This document shows, piece after piece, positions 30,718 to 40,487 of a DNA stretch of 64,000 bases. The stretch comes from Novosphingobium umbonatum (GTDB lineage Bacteria > Pseudomonadota > Alphaproteobacteria > Sphingomonadales > Sphingomonadaceae). Below the pieces are notes generated by a model that searched no databases, was not told where the DNA came from, and saw only the letters and a list, made by a program, of their open reading frames with translations. The stretch covers positions 310,001-374,000 of the forward strand of contig NZ_SACO01000003.1 in assembly GCF_004005905.1 (NCBI RefSeq), read 5' to 3'. Every line of letters begins with the position of its first letter. Position 1 is the stretch's first letter. A program made the position numbers and the translations under genes.

Positions 30718-31851
30718 TCAGCCCAACAGCCTTGGATGCACAACCGCGCCATCCTTGGTCAGACGGATCGCATTGCCGATTTCCTCGTCCAACACAGGAC
30801 GCCCCTGTTCCTTGTCCCAGAAAGCGGAGAGGAAATTGTAGAGATTGCGCGCAAACAGCGCCGAAGCATCCGCCGCCAGATGCGCGGGCGTGTTGGAATA
30901 GCCCATGATCTTCACGCCATGGCGTTCCACGATCTGATCCTGCACGCTGCCTTCGACATTGCCGCCCTGCGCCACGGCAAGGTCGAAAATGACGCTGCCC
31001 GGCTTCATGGTGGCAATCTGCGCATCGGTGATCAGACGCGGCGCGGCGCGGCCGGGGATCAGCGCGGTGGTGATCACAATATCCTGCTTGGCAATATGGG
31101 CCGAAACCAGTTCGGCCTGCGCTGCCTGATATTCAGGGCTCATTTCGGTGGCATAGCCGCCCGCGCCCTCGCCCTCGATACCGGCGACCTTTTCCACGAA
31201 GATCGGCTTGGCGCCCAGCGAGAGGATCTGCTCCTTGGTCGCGCTGCGCACGTCTGTGGCCGAAACCTGAGCGCCCAAACGGCGCGCGGTGGCAATCGCC
31301 TGAAGCCCTGCCACGCCCACGCCCATAACGAACGCCTTGGCGGCCGAGATCGTGCCCGCCGCTGTCATCATCATCGGGAAAGCGCGACCATAGGTCGCCG
31401 CCGCGTCAATCACCGCCTTGTATCCGGCAAGGTTGGACTGGCTGGACAGGATGTCCATGCTTTGCGCACGGGTGATGCGCGGCATGAATTCCATCGCCAA
31501 AGCCTCTATGACACCGGTGGCATAGGCATCAATGCGCGCGCGCTGGCCAAAGGGATCCAGCCCTGCGGCCAACATCGCCCCCTGCTTCACACCTGCCAGC
31601 AAATCCGGTTCCGGCCCCTGCACCGCCAACACAATATCCGCGCCTGCCACGGTGGTGGCGGCATCGCCCAATATTGCGCCCATGGCAGCATAATCAGCAT
31701 CGCTGATCGAAGCGGTAAGTCCTGCTCCGCTTTCCACCGCCACAACAGCGCCCAGAGCTGTAAATTTCTTCACCGTTTCGGGTGTAACGGCCACGCGAGT
31801 TTCCCCGCTGCTCCTTTCTTTTAGAACAGCGATCTTTATCTTATCGATCAT
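30718..31851 (-). CDS. pntAA: NAD(P) transhydrogenase subunit alpha, soluble part
   Basis: A 377-residue NAD(H)-binding domain I related to alanine dehydrogenase. It opens KIAVLKERSSGETRVAVTPETVKKF and has the Rossmann GVGVAGLQAIATARRLGA near 172. It lies 10 bp downstream of the small oxidase-subunit gene and 12 bp upstream of pntAB. Confidence 0.96.
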   Translation of the reverse strand: MIDKIKIAVLKERSSGETRVAVTPETVKKFTALGAVVAVESGAGLTASISDADYAAMGAILGDAATTVAGADIVLAVQGPEPDLLAGVKQGAMLAAGLDPFGQRARIDAYATGVIEALAMEFMPRITRAQSMDILSSQSNLAGYKAVIDAAATYGRAFPMMMTAAGTISAAKAFVMGVGVAGLQAIATARRLGAQVSATDVRSATKEQILSLGAKPIFVEKVAGIEGEGAGGYATEMSPEYQAAQAELVSAHIAKQDIVITTALIPGRAAPRLITDAQIATMKPGSVIFDLAVAQGGNVEGSVQDQIVERHGVKIMGYSNTPAHLAADASALFARNLYNFLSAFWDKEQGRPVLDEEIGNAIRLTKDGAVVHPRLLG

Positions 31852-31860
31852 CCGGCCCCC

Positions 31861-31986
31861 TTAACGCGTCAATAGATAGACCACGAGCATGGTGATTAAC
31901 GCAATGATTGGCGTAGCAACTTTGATAAGGCGAATAAAGCCTTGATAAGTTTCTTTTGCGGCTGCGATATTTTGGGTATTAGCCAT
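31861..31986 (-). CDS. aa3-type cytochrome c oxidase subunit IV family protein
   Basis: A 41-residue protein: a short amphipathic arm (MANTQNIAAAKETYQGFIRL) and one transmembrane helix (about 19-39). It matches the bacterial aa3 oxidase subunit IV family (COX_ARM_bact). The frame is open 28 codons further upstream but only the ATG at 31986 gives the family start. In sphingomonads this small gene often precedes pntA, as here; it is 9 bp from pntAA. Confidence 0.85.
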   Translation of the reverse strand: MANTQNIAAAKETYQGFIRLIKVATPIIALITMLVVYLLTR

Positions 31987-32187
31987 AGCAATTCTCCCGC
32001 CAAGTCTTGTTGTTATGGGGTGACTGTAGCCAGAGCCACCCCGCCTTACAAGACCAAAGGCACGCGCCACAGGCTATCCCTTTGGCCATCCTTTTGGCCA
32101 GTTTATGTGCGCCACCCGCATCAGCCTTAAGAGCCTCTTTACCCGTTCCCTCTACACAACTGGCCCATGGGAACAGGCCGGGACACT

Positions 32188-33615
32188 ATGTCGGACAGCG
32201 AACAGCGGCTCTTGATGTTGATTGATGACGAACCGGCGCAAAGCCGGCTCATCACCGCGCTTGCCGCGCGTGAGGGCTGGCGCACGCTGGTGGTCAGCGA
32301 TGCAGAAACCGCGATTGCCACGCTGGGCACGCGGCAGGGCATGCAGTTGGGCGCGGTCATCCTTGATCAGTGGGTGCCGGGCGATGATGCCTGTGCGCTG
32401 ATTGCCGAATTGCGCGGCCGTCGCCCAGCCTTGCCGATCCTGATGCTCACCACCTCCTCCTCGCCCTTGCTGGCGGTGGAAGCGATGCGGGCGGGCGCTA
32501 CCGATTATCTGATCAAACCTGTCGCGCCCGATCGGCTGATGACCGCGCTGCGCAGCGCCACCACGCGCGAAGCCCCGCGCGATGAATTGCAACCGCTGAC
32601 AGAGAAAATGCCCTCCTCGCCCGATTTCGAAGCGATGATTGGCGCGGCTCCCGCCTTCCGCACAGCCTTGGCGATTGCGGCCAAATCGGCGCGGGGTAGC
32701 GGGCATATTCTGGTGGAAGGTGAAACCGGCACCGGCAAGGAAATGCTGGTGCGCGCCATTCACGCTGCTTCTCAGCGTTCCAAGATGCCTCTGCGCATCA
32801 TCAACGTAGGGGCGACACCCGCCAATTCGATTGAGTCGGCGCTGTTCGGCCATGAAAAAGGCGCCTTCCCCGGTGCTTTTGACCGGCAGATGGGTTCGCT
32901 GCAACATTGCGACGGCGCAACGCTGGTGATTGACGAGATCGATCGCCTGCCCTTGGTGGTGCAGCAAAGGCTGGCCGAATTTCTGGTGCAGGGCTCCTGC
33001 CGCCCGATTGGCGCACGCCATGCGTTTCGCGTCGATGTGCGTCTGATCGCCGCCTCGAACTATCCGCTCAAGGAACTGGTCGAACACGGCGATTTCCTGC
33101 CCGAACTCTATCACGCGCTTTGCGGCACGACCGTTATGCTCCCGCCCCTGCGCGCCCGTTCCGGCGATATTCCGGCGCTAGCCCGCCATTTCCTGGGCCG
33201 CATTGGCGAACAGCCCGGCCTGCGCCCCTTGGGCATCACCGATGGCGCACTGGCGCTGCTGGGCGCCTATGACTGGCCGGGCAATGTGCGGCAATTACAG
33301 GCGGTGCTGTTCCGCGCTGCAGTCTTCTGCGATGGCGATGCACTGACGGCGGATGACTTCCCGCAATTGTCCAGCATGATCAGCGCCGAACCGCCCAGCG
33401 CTGGCCATAATGGCATGGCGCATGAAAGCGCGGGCGTGATGTTGTTCACCGCCGATGGCAATTTGCGCCCGTTGGAGGACATTGAAGCCGATGTCATCCG
33501 TCTGGCCATTGGCCATTATCGCGGTCGCATGACCGAAGTCGCCCGCCGTCTGGGGATTGGCCGCAGCACGCTTTACCGCAAGCTGGGCGAATTGGGGATT
33601 GGCGACGCGGCTTGA
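32188..33615 (+). CDS. NtrC-like response regulator with atypical GAFPGA loop
   Basis: A 475-residue protein in three parts. The receiver (1-120) has acidic D13-D14, phospho-acceptor D60 (VILDQW), T89 and K110. The AAA+ domain has Walker A GETGTGKE (about 178-185) and Walker B VIDEIDRLP (about 248-256). A Fis-type helix-turn-helix ends the protein (RRLGIGRSTLYRKLGELG). The sigma-54 contact loop reads GAFPGA instead of GAFTGA near 225-230. The ATG at 32188 has GGGA upstream; an ATG 21 bp earlier has no ribosome site. No partner kinase is adjacent. Confidence 0.9.
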   Translation: MSDSEQRLLMLIDDEPAQSRLITALAAREGWRTLVVSDAETAIATLGTRQGMQLGAVILDQWVPGDDACALIAELRGRRPALPILMLTTSSSPLLAVEAMRAGATDYLIKPVAPDRLMTALRSATTREAPRDELQPLTEKMPSSPDFEAMIGAAPAFRTALAIAAKSARGSGHILVEGETGTGKEMLVRAIHAASQRSKMPLRIINVGATPANSIESALFGHEKGAFPGAFDRQMGSLQHCDGATLVIDEIDRLPLVVQQRLAEFLVQGSCRPIGARHAFRVDVRLIAASNYPLKELVEHGDFLPELYHALCGTTVMLPPLRARSGDIPALARHFLGRIGEQPGLRPLGITDGALALLGAYDWPGNVRQLQAVLFRAAVFCDGDALTADDFPQLSSMISAEPPSAGHNGMAHESAGVMLFTADGNLRPLEDIEADVIRLAIGHYRGRMTEVARRLGIGRSTLYRKLGELGIGDAA

Positions 33616-33694
33616 TGGCCGCTCCATCAACGCACTGGATATTTCGAAATCAGGTAATAATGTAAGGCGTCATCACCCTGTTCAGGATGTCGCC

Positions 33695-35422
33695 ATGCAA
33701 AAATCTGTCCCATCCCTCTTCGCGCTATTGGCCGCGCCAGCCTTGGCCGCTTGTGCCATCGCCAGCCCCGCCGCCGCCAAGCCTGCGCCAAAAACCGCAA
33801 CTGCCGCCCCTTGGAATGCGTTTGTCCGGCAGACGATCGACCAATGGTTTGCCATCGATCCGTCCACCGCAGTCTATGTCGGCAACCACAAGTTTGACGG
33901 CCAATTGCCGGACTGGAGCGCATCGGGCCTGAAGCGCAAGGAAGCCTTCCTCAATGGCCTGATCGCCCGCGCTGGCCAATTCAAGGGCTTGAGCGATGAC
34001 CAAAGCTTCGAACGCGACTATCTGGTGCAAGTGGCCAAGGGGCAGTTGTTCTGGTTGACCGATGCTGACCAGCCCCACCGCAACCCCGCCTTCTATGTCG
34101 GCGGCGGGCTGGACCCCAACGTTTATATCTCGCGCGAATATGCGTCGCCCAAGGTGCGGATGCAGGCGCTGATCCGCTTTTTCGAAGCCGTGCCCAAAGC
34201 CGCCGCACAAATCCGTGGCAATCTCAACCAGCCTATGCCCGAAACTTTCCTTTATTACGGGGGGGCGGGCTTTAACGGCTTTGCCGATGCCTATGCCAAG
34301 GATGCGCCGCAAGCCTTTGCCAATGTGAAGGATGCCGCGCTGCAAGCCCGCCTGAAAGCCGCCTCGATCAAGGCCAGCGCAGCAATGAAGCAGGTGGGCG
34401 ATTGGCTGAAGACGCAAAAGCCTGCCGGCGATTATGCGCTGGGCGCGGATCGCTTTGCACGCATGGTTTCGGCCACCGAAGCGGTGGATGCCCCCGTTTC
34501 CGCCATTGCCGCCGCTGGCAAGGCCGATCTGGAGCGTAACCGCGCTGCCCTGGTCGAGGCCTGCAACAGCTTTGCCCCCGGCCTGTCGGTTCCGGCCTGT
34601 GTGGACAAAATGAATGCCGAAAAGCCCGAAGGCGGCCCCGTGGCCGAAGCGACCAAACAGATCCCCGATCTGGAAGCCTTTGTCCGCGCCAACAATATCG
34701 TGACCATCCCCGGCACGGAAAAGGCGCTGGTCCGCCCCAGCCCGCCCTATAATGCGCAAAACAGCGCCTATATCGATCCGGCAGGGCCGCTGGATAAGGG
34801 GCTGCCCTCCATCTATTACATCAGCCCGCCTGATCCTTCATGGTCCAAGGAAAAGCAGGACGCCTATATCCCCGGCAAGGCCGACCTGCTGTTCACCAGC
34901 GTGCATGAGGTGATGCCCGGCCATTTCGTGCAATTCCTGCATTCCAACCGCGCCAAATCGCCGGTAGGTCAATTGTTCGTCGGCTATGCCTTTGCCGAGG
35001 GTTGGGCCCATTATGCCGAGGAAATGATGTGGGACGCTGGTCTTGGTAACGGCGATCCCAAGGTGCATATCGGCCAGCTATCCAATGCCCTGCTGCGCGA
35101 TTGCCGTTTGCTGTCGGCGATTGGCCTGCATACGGGCGGGATGACCGTCGCCCAGTCCAAGGCCATGTTCCAGGAGCAATGTTTTCAGGATGAAGGCAAT
35201 GCCGACCAGCAGGCCGCGCGCGGCACTTATGATCCGGCCTATCTCAACTATACGCTGGGCAAGCTGATGATCCGCCGTCTGCGCGATGACTGGACCGCAA
35301 GCCGTGGCGGGCGGGCAGCATGGCGCGCCTTCCACGACGAATTCCTGTCCTATGGCGGCCCGCCGATCCCGTTGATCCGCCAGAAGATGTTGCGGGAAGC
35401 AGCACCGCATGCCCAATTTTAA
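33695..35422 (+). CDS. DUF885 family lipoprotein, putative metallopeptidase
   Basis: A 575-residue exported protein. The signal ends in the lipobox-like LAAC at about residue 19, followed by an Ala/Pro-rich linker. HEVMPGH near 403-409 is the HExxxGH zinc motif of DUF885, and EGWAHYAEEM supplies the third-ligand region. Family members are thought to be dipeptidyl-like peptidases. The start at 33695 follows AGGA; an upstream frame overlapping the regulator is not used. Confidence 0.88.
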   Translation: MQKSVPSLFALLAAPALAACAIASPAAAKPAPKTATAAPWNAFVRQTIDQWFAIDPSTAVYVGNHKFDGQLPDWSASGLKRKEAFLNGLIARAGQFKGLSDDQSFERDYLVQVAKGQLFWLTDADQPHRNPAFYVGGGLDPNVYISREYASPKVRMQALIRFFEAVPKAAAQIRGNLNQPMPETFLYYGGAGFNGFADAYAKDAPQAFANVKDAALQARLKAASIKASAAMKQVGDWLKTQKPAGDYALGADRFARMVSATEAVDAPVSAIAAAGKADLERNRAALVEACNSFAPGLSVPACVDKMNAEKPEGGPVAEATKQIPDLEAFVRANNIVTIPGTEKALVRPSPPYNAQNSAYIDPAGPLDKGLPSIYYISPPDPSWSKEKQDAYIPGKADLLFTSVHEVMPGHFVQFLHSNRAKSPVGQLFVGYAFAEGWAHYAEEMMWDAGLGNGDPKVHIGQLSNALLRDCRLLSAIGLHTGGMTVAQSKAMFQEQCFQDEGNADQQAARGTYDPAYLNYTLGKLMIRRLRDDWTASRGGRAAWRAFHDEFLSYGGPPIPLIRQKMLREAAPHAQF

Positions 35423-35446
35423 AAGCGGGCAATATTAAAGGGTAAA

Positions 35447-35483
35447 GCGGTGAGAGGCGCCGGTCAGCCACGCCTCTCACCGC
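35447..35483. terminator. Bidirectional hairpin between DUF885 gene and folP
   Basis: Perfect 13-bp arms GCGGTGAGAGGCG (35447-35459) and CGCCTCTCACCGC (35471-35483) with an 11-nt loop. It lies between convergent genes. On the minus strand it is followed by TTTACCCTTT, a weak U tract, so it probably serves folP best. Confidence 0.75.
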
Positions 35484-35514
35484 GACCCGCCTCCGTTGAT
35501 AACAGCGGGGCGGA

Positions 35515-36633
35515 TCAATCCACGATCTGGCTGAAATCCGTCAGCGCTCCATCGCGCATCCCGCGCCATACGCGCAAAGCCTGCGCGGTTTCGGCCACAT
35601 CATGCACGCGGATCACCTGCACGCCCGCCGCCGCCATCTGCAGCGCCAAGGCCAGCGAACCGCCCAAGCGTTGATCGGCAGGCGCTTCATGCGAAAGCGC
35701 GCCAATCATCCTCTTGCGGCTAGCCCCCACCAACAGCGGGCAACCCAGCGCATGAAACAAAGGCAGCGCATTCATCAGCGCCAGATTTTCCGCCAAACTC
35801 TTGCCAAAGCCGATGCCGGGATCGAGCAGGATCATATCCCGCGCAATGCCCGCAGCTTCCGCCGCATCGCGCCGCTCGCGTAGCCAGTCGAACACATCGA
35901 GCACCACATCGCTGTAATGCGCGTCGGCATGCAGGTCTTCCCCGCGCCCCGGCGCATGCATCAGCCCAACGGGAATGCCCGCCTTAGCCGCATAGTCCAG
36001 ACTGCGCGGATCATGGCGCAGGGCGGATACATCATTCCACAATTGCGGCCCCGCCCCCGCGCCTGCGGCGAGCGCGGCCTCCATCACGCCAACCCGCCGC
36101 GTATCCACGCTGATCGCTGCGCCAGTGACCGAGAGCTTTTCCACCACCGGCACCACGCGGGCAATCTCGTCGCCCTCCCACACTGGGGCGGCATTGGGAC
36201 GGGTGGATTCCCCGCCAATGTCGATGATGGCCGCGCCCGCTTCCTGCATCGCGCCCGCATGGGCAAGCGCCGCTTCCAGATCGGAGCCATAGCGCCCGCC
36301 ATCGGAGAAGCTGTCAGGCGTGATGTTCAAAATGCCCATCACCTGCGGCTGATCCATCCGGATCTGGCGCTCACCCAATTGCAAAGCCTTACGAGAAGCG
36401 CGCAGGCCATCCCATTGCGCCTGCGCTTCCTCGCGATCATCGCCGGACAGAGCAGCCAGAGCCGAAGGCACATCCCCCGCGCCCAACACCTGCCGCGCCA
36501 CCACGCGCGCGCCATCACGGCGGATCAACGCGAAATGGCTGGCATAAGTCAGGCCGCCCGCGATGCGGACAGCGCCGCCCTCCATCGCCTGCGGACTATC
36601 CACCAAGGCGATGGGACGAAGATACAGCGTCAT
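35515..36633 (-). CDS. folP: Dihydropteroate synthase
   Basis: A 372-residue protein. The TIM-barrel core starts near residue 100 with MGILNITPDSFSDGGRYG and IDIGGESTRPNA and ends around 365. It condenses pterin pyrophosphate with p-aminobenzoate and is the sulfonamide target. About 95 extra N-terminal residues (PIALVDSPQAMEGGAVRIAG...) are not part of the classical E. coli enzyme; similar extensions occur in sphingomonads. It lies 10 bp after ccrM. Confidence 0.95.
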   Translation of the reverse strand: MTLYLRPIALVDSPQAMEGGAVRIAGGLTYASHFALIRRDGARVVARQVLGAGDVPSALAALSGDDREEAQAQWDGLRASRKALQLGERQIRMDQPQVMGILNITPDSFSDGGRYGSDLEAALAHAGAMQEAGAAIIDIGGESTRPNAAPVWEGDEIARVVPVVEKLSVTGAAISVDTRRVGVMEAALAAGAGAGPQLWNDVSALRHDPRSLDYAAKAGIPVGLMHAPGRGEDLHADAHYSDVVLDVFDWLRERRDAAEAAGIARDMILLDPGIGFGKSLAENLALMNALPLFHALGCPLLVGASRKRMIGALSHEAPADQRLGGSLALALQMAAAGVQVIRVHDVAETAQALRVWRGMRDGALTDFSQIVD

Positions 36634-36643
36634 AAAGCGGGGA

Positions 36644-37867
<1,224 letters not shown>

Positions 37868-37888
37868 TCATTGCGGGACTCTCGTCAA

Positions 37889-37921
37889 GCCGCGACTCGT
37901 GGATTCACCGCGAGTCGCGGC
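37889..37921. repeat. Perfect stem-loop inside the GANTC array
   Basis: Arms GCCGCGACTCG (37889-37899) and CGAGTCGCGGC (37911-37921), 11 bp, with an 11-nt loop TGGATTCACCG. Each arm contains one GANTC and the loop a third. It could form in the ccrM leader RNA or as a DNA cruciform; no U tract follows. Confidence 0.8.
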
Positions 37922-38037
37922 CAAAATGGGGAGTCAACTGAACGAGAACGGAAAGAGTCCGACACAAGGGATAGAGTCCCCCGAGTCGCTGGAGACTCAA
38001 CATATGGTAGGTGGGTCTGTGTAAACTTCTGTGGATA

Positions 38038-38628
38038 TTATTTTTGCACGGCACCTAAAACCTTCGCTACTGGCGCAAAGCTGACGCGGTGATGGAGCGT
38101 GGCGCCATGAGCTTGCAAGGCGGCCAGATGTTCCGCCGTGCCATAGCCCGCGTTACGCTCCCACCCATATTGCGGATGCTGCGCGGCCAGCGCCTGCATG
38201 ATGCGGTCGCGGTGCTCTTTGGCGATAATGCTGGCAGCGGAAATGGCGGCCTCGCTGGCATCCCCCCCCACAATCGCGCGGGCGGGCCAGCGCCACGCCT
38301 CCACGCGGCCTTCGGGCGTTTTATTGCCATCGATCAGCACCATGGGCGGATCGCCAACCTTTAGCACCAAAGCCTCCACCGCCCGCGTCATGGCCAACAT
38401 GGTGGCAGCGAAAATATTGATGCGGTCGATCTCCGCCGCCTCCACCACACCCACAGCCCAATGCGCCTGTGCCTTGATCTGCGCCTCCAGCACGGCGCGG
38501 CGTTTCGCGCTCAGTTTCTTGCTGTCATTGAGCCCCGCAATCGCGGCGTCACCCAGCCACACGGCCCCCGCAACCACCGGCCCCGCCAAGGGGCCACGCC
38601 CCGCCTCATCCACGCCAAAGCACATCAT
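38038..38628 (-). CDS. rnhB: Ribonuclease HII
   Basis: A 196-residue nuclease removing RNA from RNA-DNA hybrids and misincorporated ribonucleotides. Catalytic D7-E8 lie in GVDEAGRGPLAGPVVAG. Two adjacent ATGs (38628, 38625) are possible starts; GGAGA sits just upstream of both. A longer frame reaching 38814 overlaps the divergent acetyltransferase gene and is discounted. Confidence 0.95.
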   Translation of the reverse strand: MMCFGVDEAGRGPLAGPVVAGAVWLGDAAIAGLNDSKKLSAKRRAVLEAQIKAQAHWAVGVVEAAEIDRINIFAATMLAMTRAVEALVLKVGDPPMVLIDGNKTPEGRVEAWRWPARAIVGGDASEAAISAASIIAKEHRDRIMQALAAQHPQYGWERNAGYGTAEHLAALQAHGATLHHRVSFAPVAKVLGAVQK

Positions 38629-38713
38629 GCCGTCTCCATGGCACAATTTGGCACGATGAACAGGCCGGTTTTGATTGCAACCAACGCCCCCCTGCCCTAT
38701 CCGCCAGCCCATT

Positions 38714-39229
38714 ATGGCCGTTGAACCCTCTCTCATCCCGCTCGACAATGTGGACCCCGCGCTGGTCGAGACCCTGCTCGACCGCGCTTTCGAGCCTGAA
38801 CGCCGCCAGCGCACCGCCTATAAGGTGCGCGGCGATGCCGACTGGCTGCCCGCTTTGTCCTTTGCCGCGGTGGACGAGGAAGAGCATCTGGTGGGCACGA
38901 TCCAGTGCTGGCCGGTGGCCTTGACCGATGCCGAGGGACGCCCGCATCCGATGATCATGGTCGGCCCCGTGGCCGTTCTGCCCGAGGCGCAGGGGCGCGG
39001 TTTTGGCAAGGCCTTGGTCAGCGCGACCATTTCTGCGCTGAACCCCAAGGCACAGCTGCCCTTGGTGATGATTGGCGATCCGGAATATTATGATCGCTGG
39101 GGCTTTTCGGCTCTAGCCACCGGTGAGTGGGAATTGCCCGGCCCGTTTGACCGCCACCGCCTGCTGGTGCGGCACGAGAATGCCGCCGTGCTGCCCAAGC
39201 AGGGCACTTTGGGGCCATGGACTCGCTAA
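38714..39229 (+). CDS. GNAT family N-acetyltransferase
   Basis: A 171-residue protein of the YhbS type. The acetyl-CoA binding loop VLPEAQGRGFGKAL lies near 91-104, and the pattern of strands before it is typical. The substrate is unknown. The start at ATG 38714 is favoured over an upstream TTG, though no clear ribosome site is visible. It is divergent from rnhB with 85 bp between. Confidence 0.85.
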   Translation: MAVEPSLIPLDNVDPALVETLLDRAFEPERRQRTAYKVRGDADWLPALSFAAVDEEEHLVGTIQCWPVALTDAEGRPHPMIMVGPVAVLPEAQGRGFGKALVSATISALNPKAQLPLVMIGDPEYYDRWGFSALATGEWELPGPFDRHRLLVRHENAAVLPKQGTLGPWTR

Positions 39230-39309
39230 TAGATTAGTTGCGCTGATCCATCGGGGAAAAGCTTTGCCGGACGCTAGCCTCTGGCAAAGCCATAGCGCAT
39301 AATCCGCCT

Positions 39310-39876
39310 ATGCCGATGGATGTGCCCCCTCCCCTTGCCGCCTGCTCGCTGGCCGAGCTGACCGCTTTGGCGCAGGGCGCAGGGCTGCCGCCGGTGGAGC
39401 GCTGGCATCCGACAGAAGTGCTGGACAGCCGCATGGTGATCCGCGCCGATGGAGCATGGTGGCATGAAGGCGCGCCGATTACCCGCCCCGCCATGGTGAA
39501 GGCTTTCTCCACGCTGTTGATGCGCGATGAGGCTGGCCAACATTGGCTGGTCACGCCGCAGGATCGGCAGACGATCGAGGTGGAGGATGCCGCCTTCATC
39601 GCCGTGGATGTGGTGGAACGCGATGGCGCTCTGGCCTTTCGGTTGAACACAGAGGACACGGTGATTGCCGACGCCGCCCACCCATTGGTGGCGCGCGGCA
39701 CGCAGGATCACCCTGCGCTCTACCTGTCCGTCCGCCATGGCTGCGAGGCGCGTTTGAACCGCTCCACCTGGGGACAGATTGTCGACATGGCTGTGGATAA
39801 ATGCGGCATGGATGGTGAACTCTGGGTGGAAAGCATGGGGATACGTTTCCCGATCACCCCACAAAACCCCGCCTGA
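39310..39876 (+). CDS. DUF1285 domain-containing protein
   Basis: A 188-residue protein. GAWWHEGAPITRPAMVKAFS and the following LLMRDEAGQHWLVTPQDR are the DUF1285 signature, found across proteobacteria with no assigned function. It is the first of a tight run with the Nudix, cca and retropepsin genes, separated from the Nudix gene by two bases. An 8-bp hairpin (39261-39268 with 39283-39290) lies 20 bp upstream. Confidence 0.88.
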   Translation: MPMDVPPPLAACSLAELTALAQGAGLPPVERWHPTEVLDSRMVIRADGAWWHEGAPITRPAMVKAFSTLLMRDEAGQHWLVTPQDRQTIEVEDAAFIAVDVVERDGALAFRLNTEDTVIADAAHPLVARGTQDHPALYLSVRHGCEARLNRSTWGQIVDMAVDKCGMDGELWVESMGIRFPITPQNPA

Positions 39877-39878
39877 TC

Positions 39879-40487
39879 ATGGGGCTTTGGCACGACCGCC
39901 TTGCCGCGCGCTATACGGCGGGCCTGCGACGCCCGCCCACCCCCGCACTGTTCCCCGACCCGCGCAGCAGCGGCGCCCTGAAACCCGCCGCCGTCCTGCT
40001 GGCGGTGACCGAGCGGGAACAGGCGGGGCTGCTCTTGCTGCATCGCCCATCGCATATGCGCGCCCATGCAGGACAAGTGGCGCTGCCCGGCGGCAGGCTC
40101 GATGCGGGCGAGACCGTAGTGCAAGCCGCCTTGCGCGAGGCGGAGGAGGAGTTGGGGCTCGATCCGACCAAGGTGCGCGTGATCGGCCCTTTGGCACCCT
40201 ATCACACAGGGTCCGGCTATGCCGTGACGCCGGTTCTGGCCACGATCCCGCCTGATCTGCCCATCACGCCCAATCCCGATGAAGTAGCGCAATGGTTTGA
40301 AGCCCCGCTCGATTATGTGCTGAACCCCGCCCATCAGATTGCAAAATCGGTGGAATGGCAGGGCGCAATGCGCCAATACGTCGAAATCTTGTGGCAGGGC
40401 CATCGCATATGGGGCGTAACCGGCGCGATCCTTGCCAATCTCTCTTGTTTTCTGGACTGGAATGACAAAGCTTTTACCCCCGAATGA
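39879..40487 (+). CDS. CoA pyrophosphatase-type Nudix hydrolase
   Basis: A 202-residue hydrolase. The Nudix box spans residues 71-94 with GGRLDAGET and REAEEELG visible. The preceding HAGQVALPGG matches the NUDT7/YeaB CoA diphosphatase subgroup. It overlaps cca by 26 bases. Confidence 0.9.
   Translation: MGLWHDRLAARYTAGLRRPPTPALFPDPRSSGALKPAAVLLAVTEREQAGLLLLHRPSHMRAHAGQVALPGGRLDAGETVVQAALREAEEELGLDPTKVRVIGPLAPYHTGSGYAVTPVLATIPPDLPITPNPDEVAQWFEAPLDYVLNPAHQIAKSVEWQGAMRQYVEILWQGHRIWGVTGAILANLSCFLDWNDKAFTPE

Noticed and set aside
39792..39800. Perfect DnaA box TTATCCACA on the minus strand
   Set aside because: It lies inside the DUF1285 coding sequence with no accompanying boxes; one or two are expected by chance in 64 kb.
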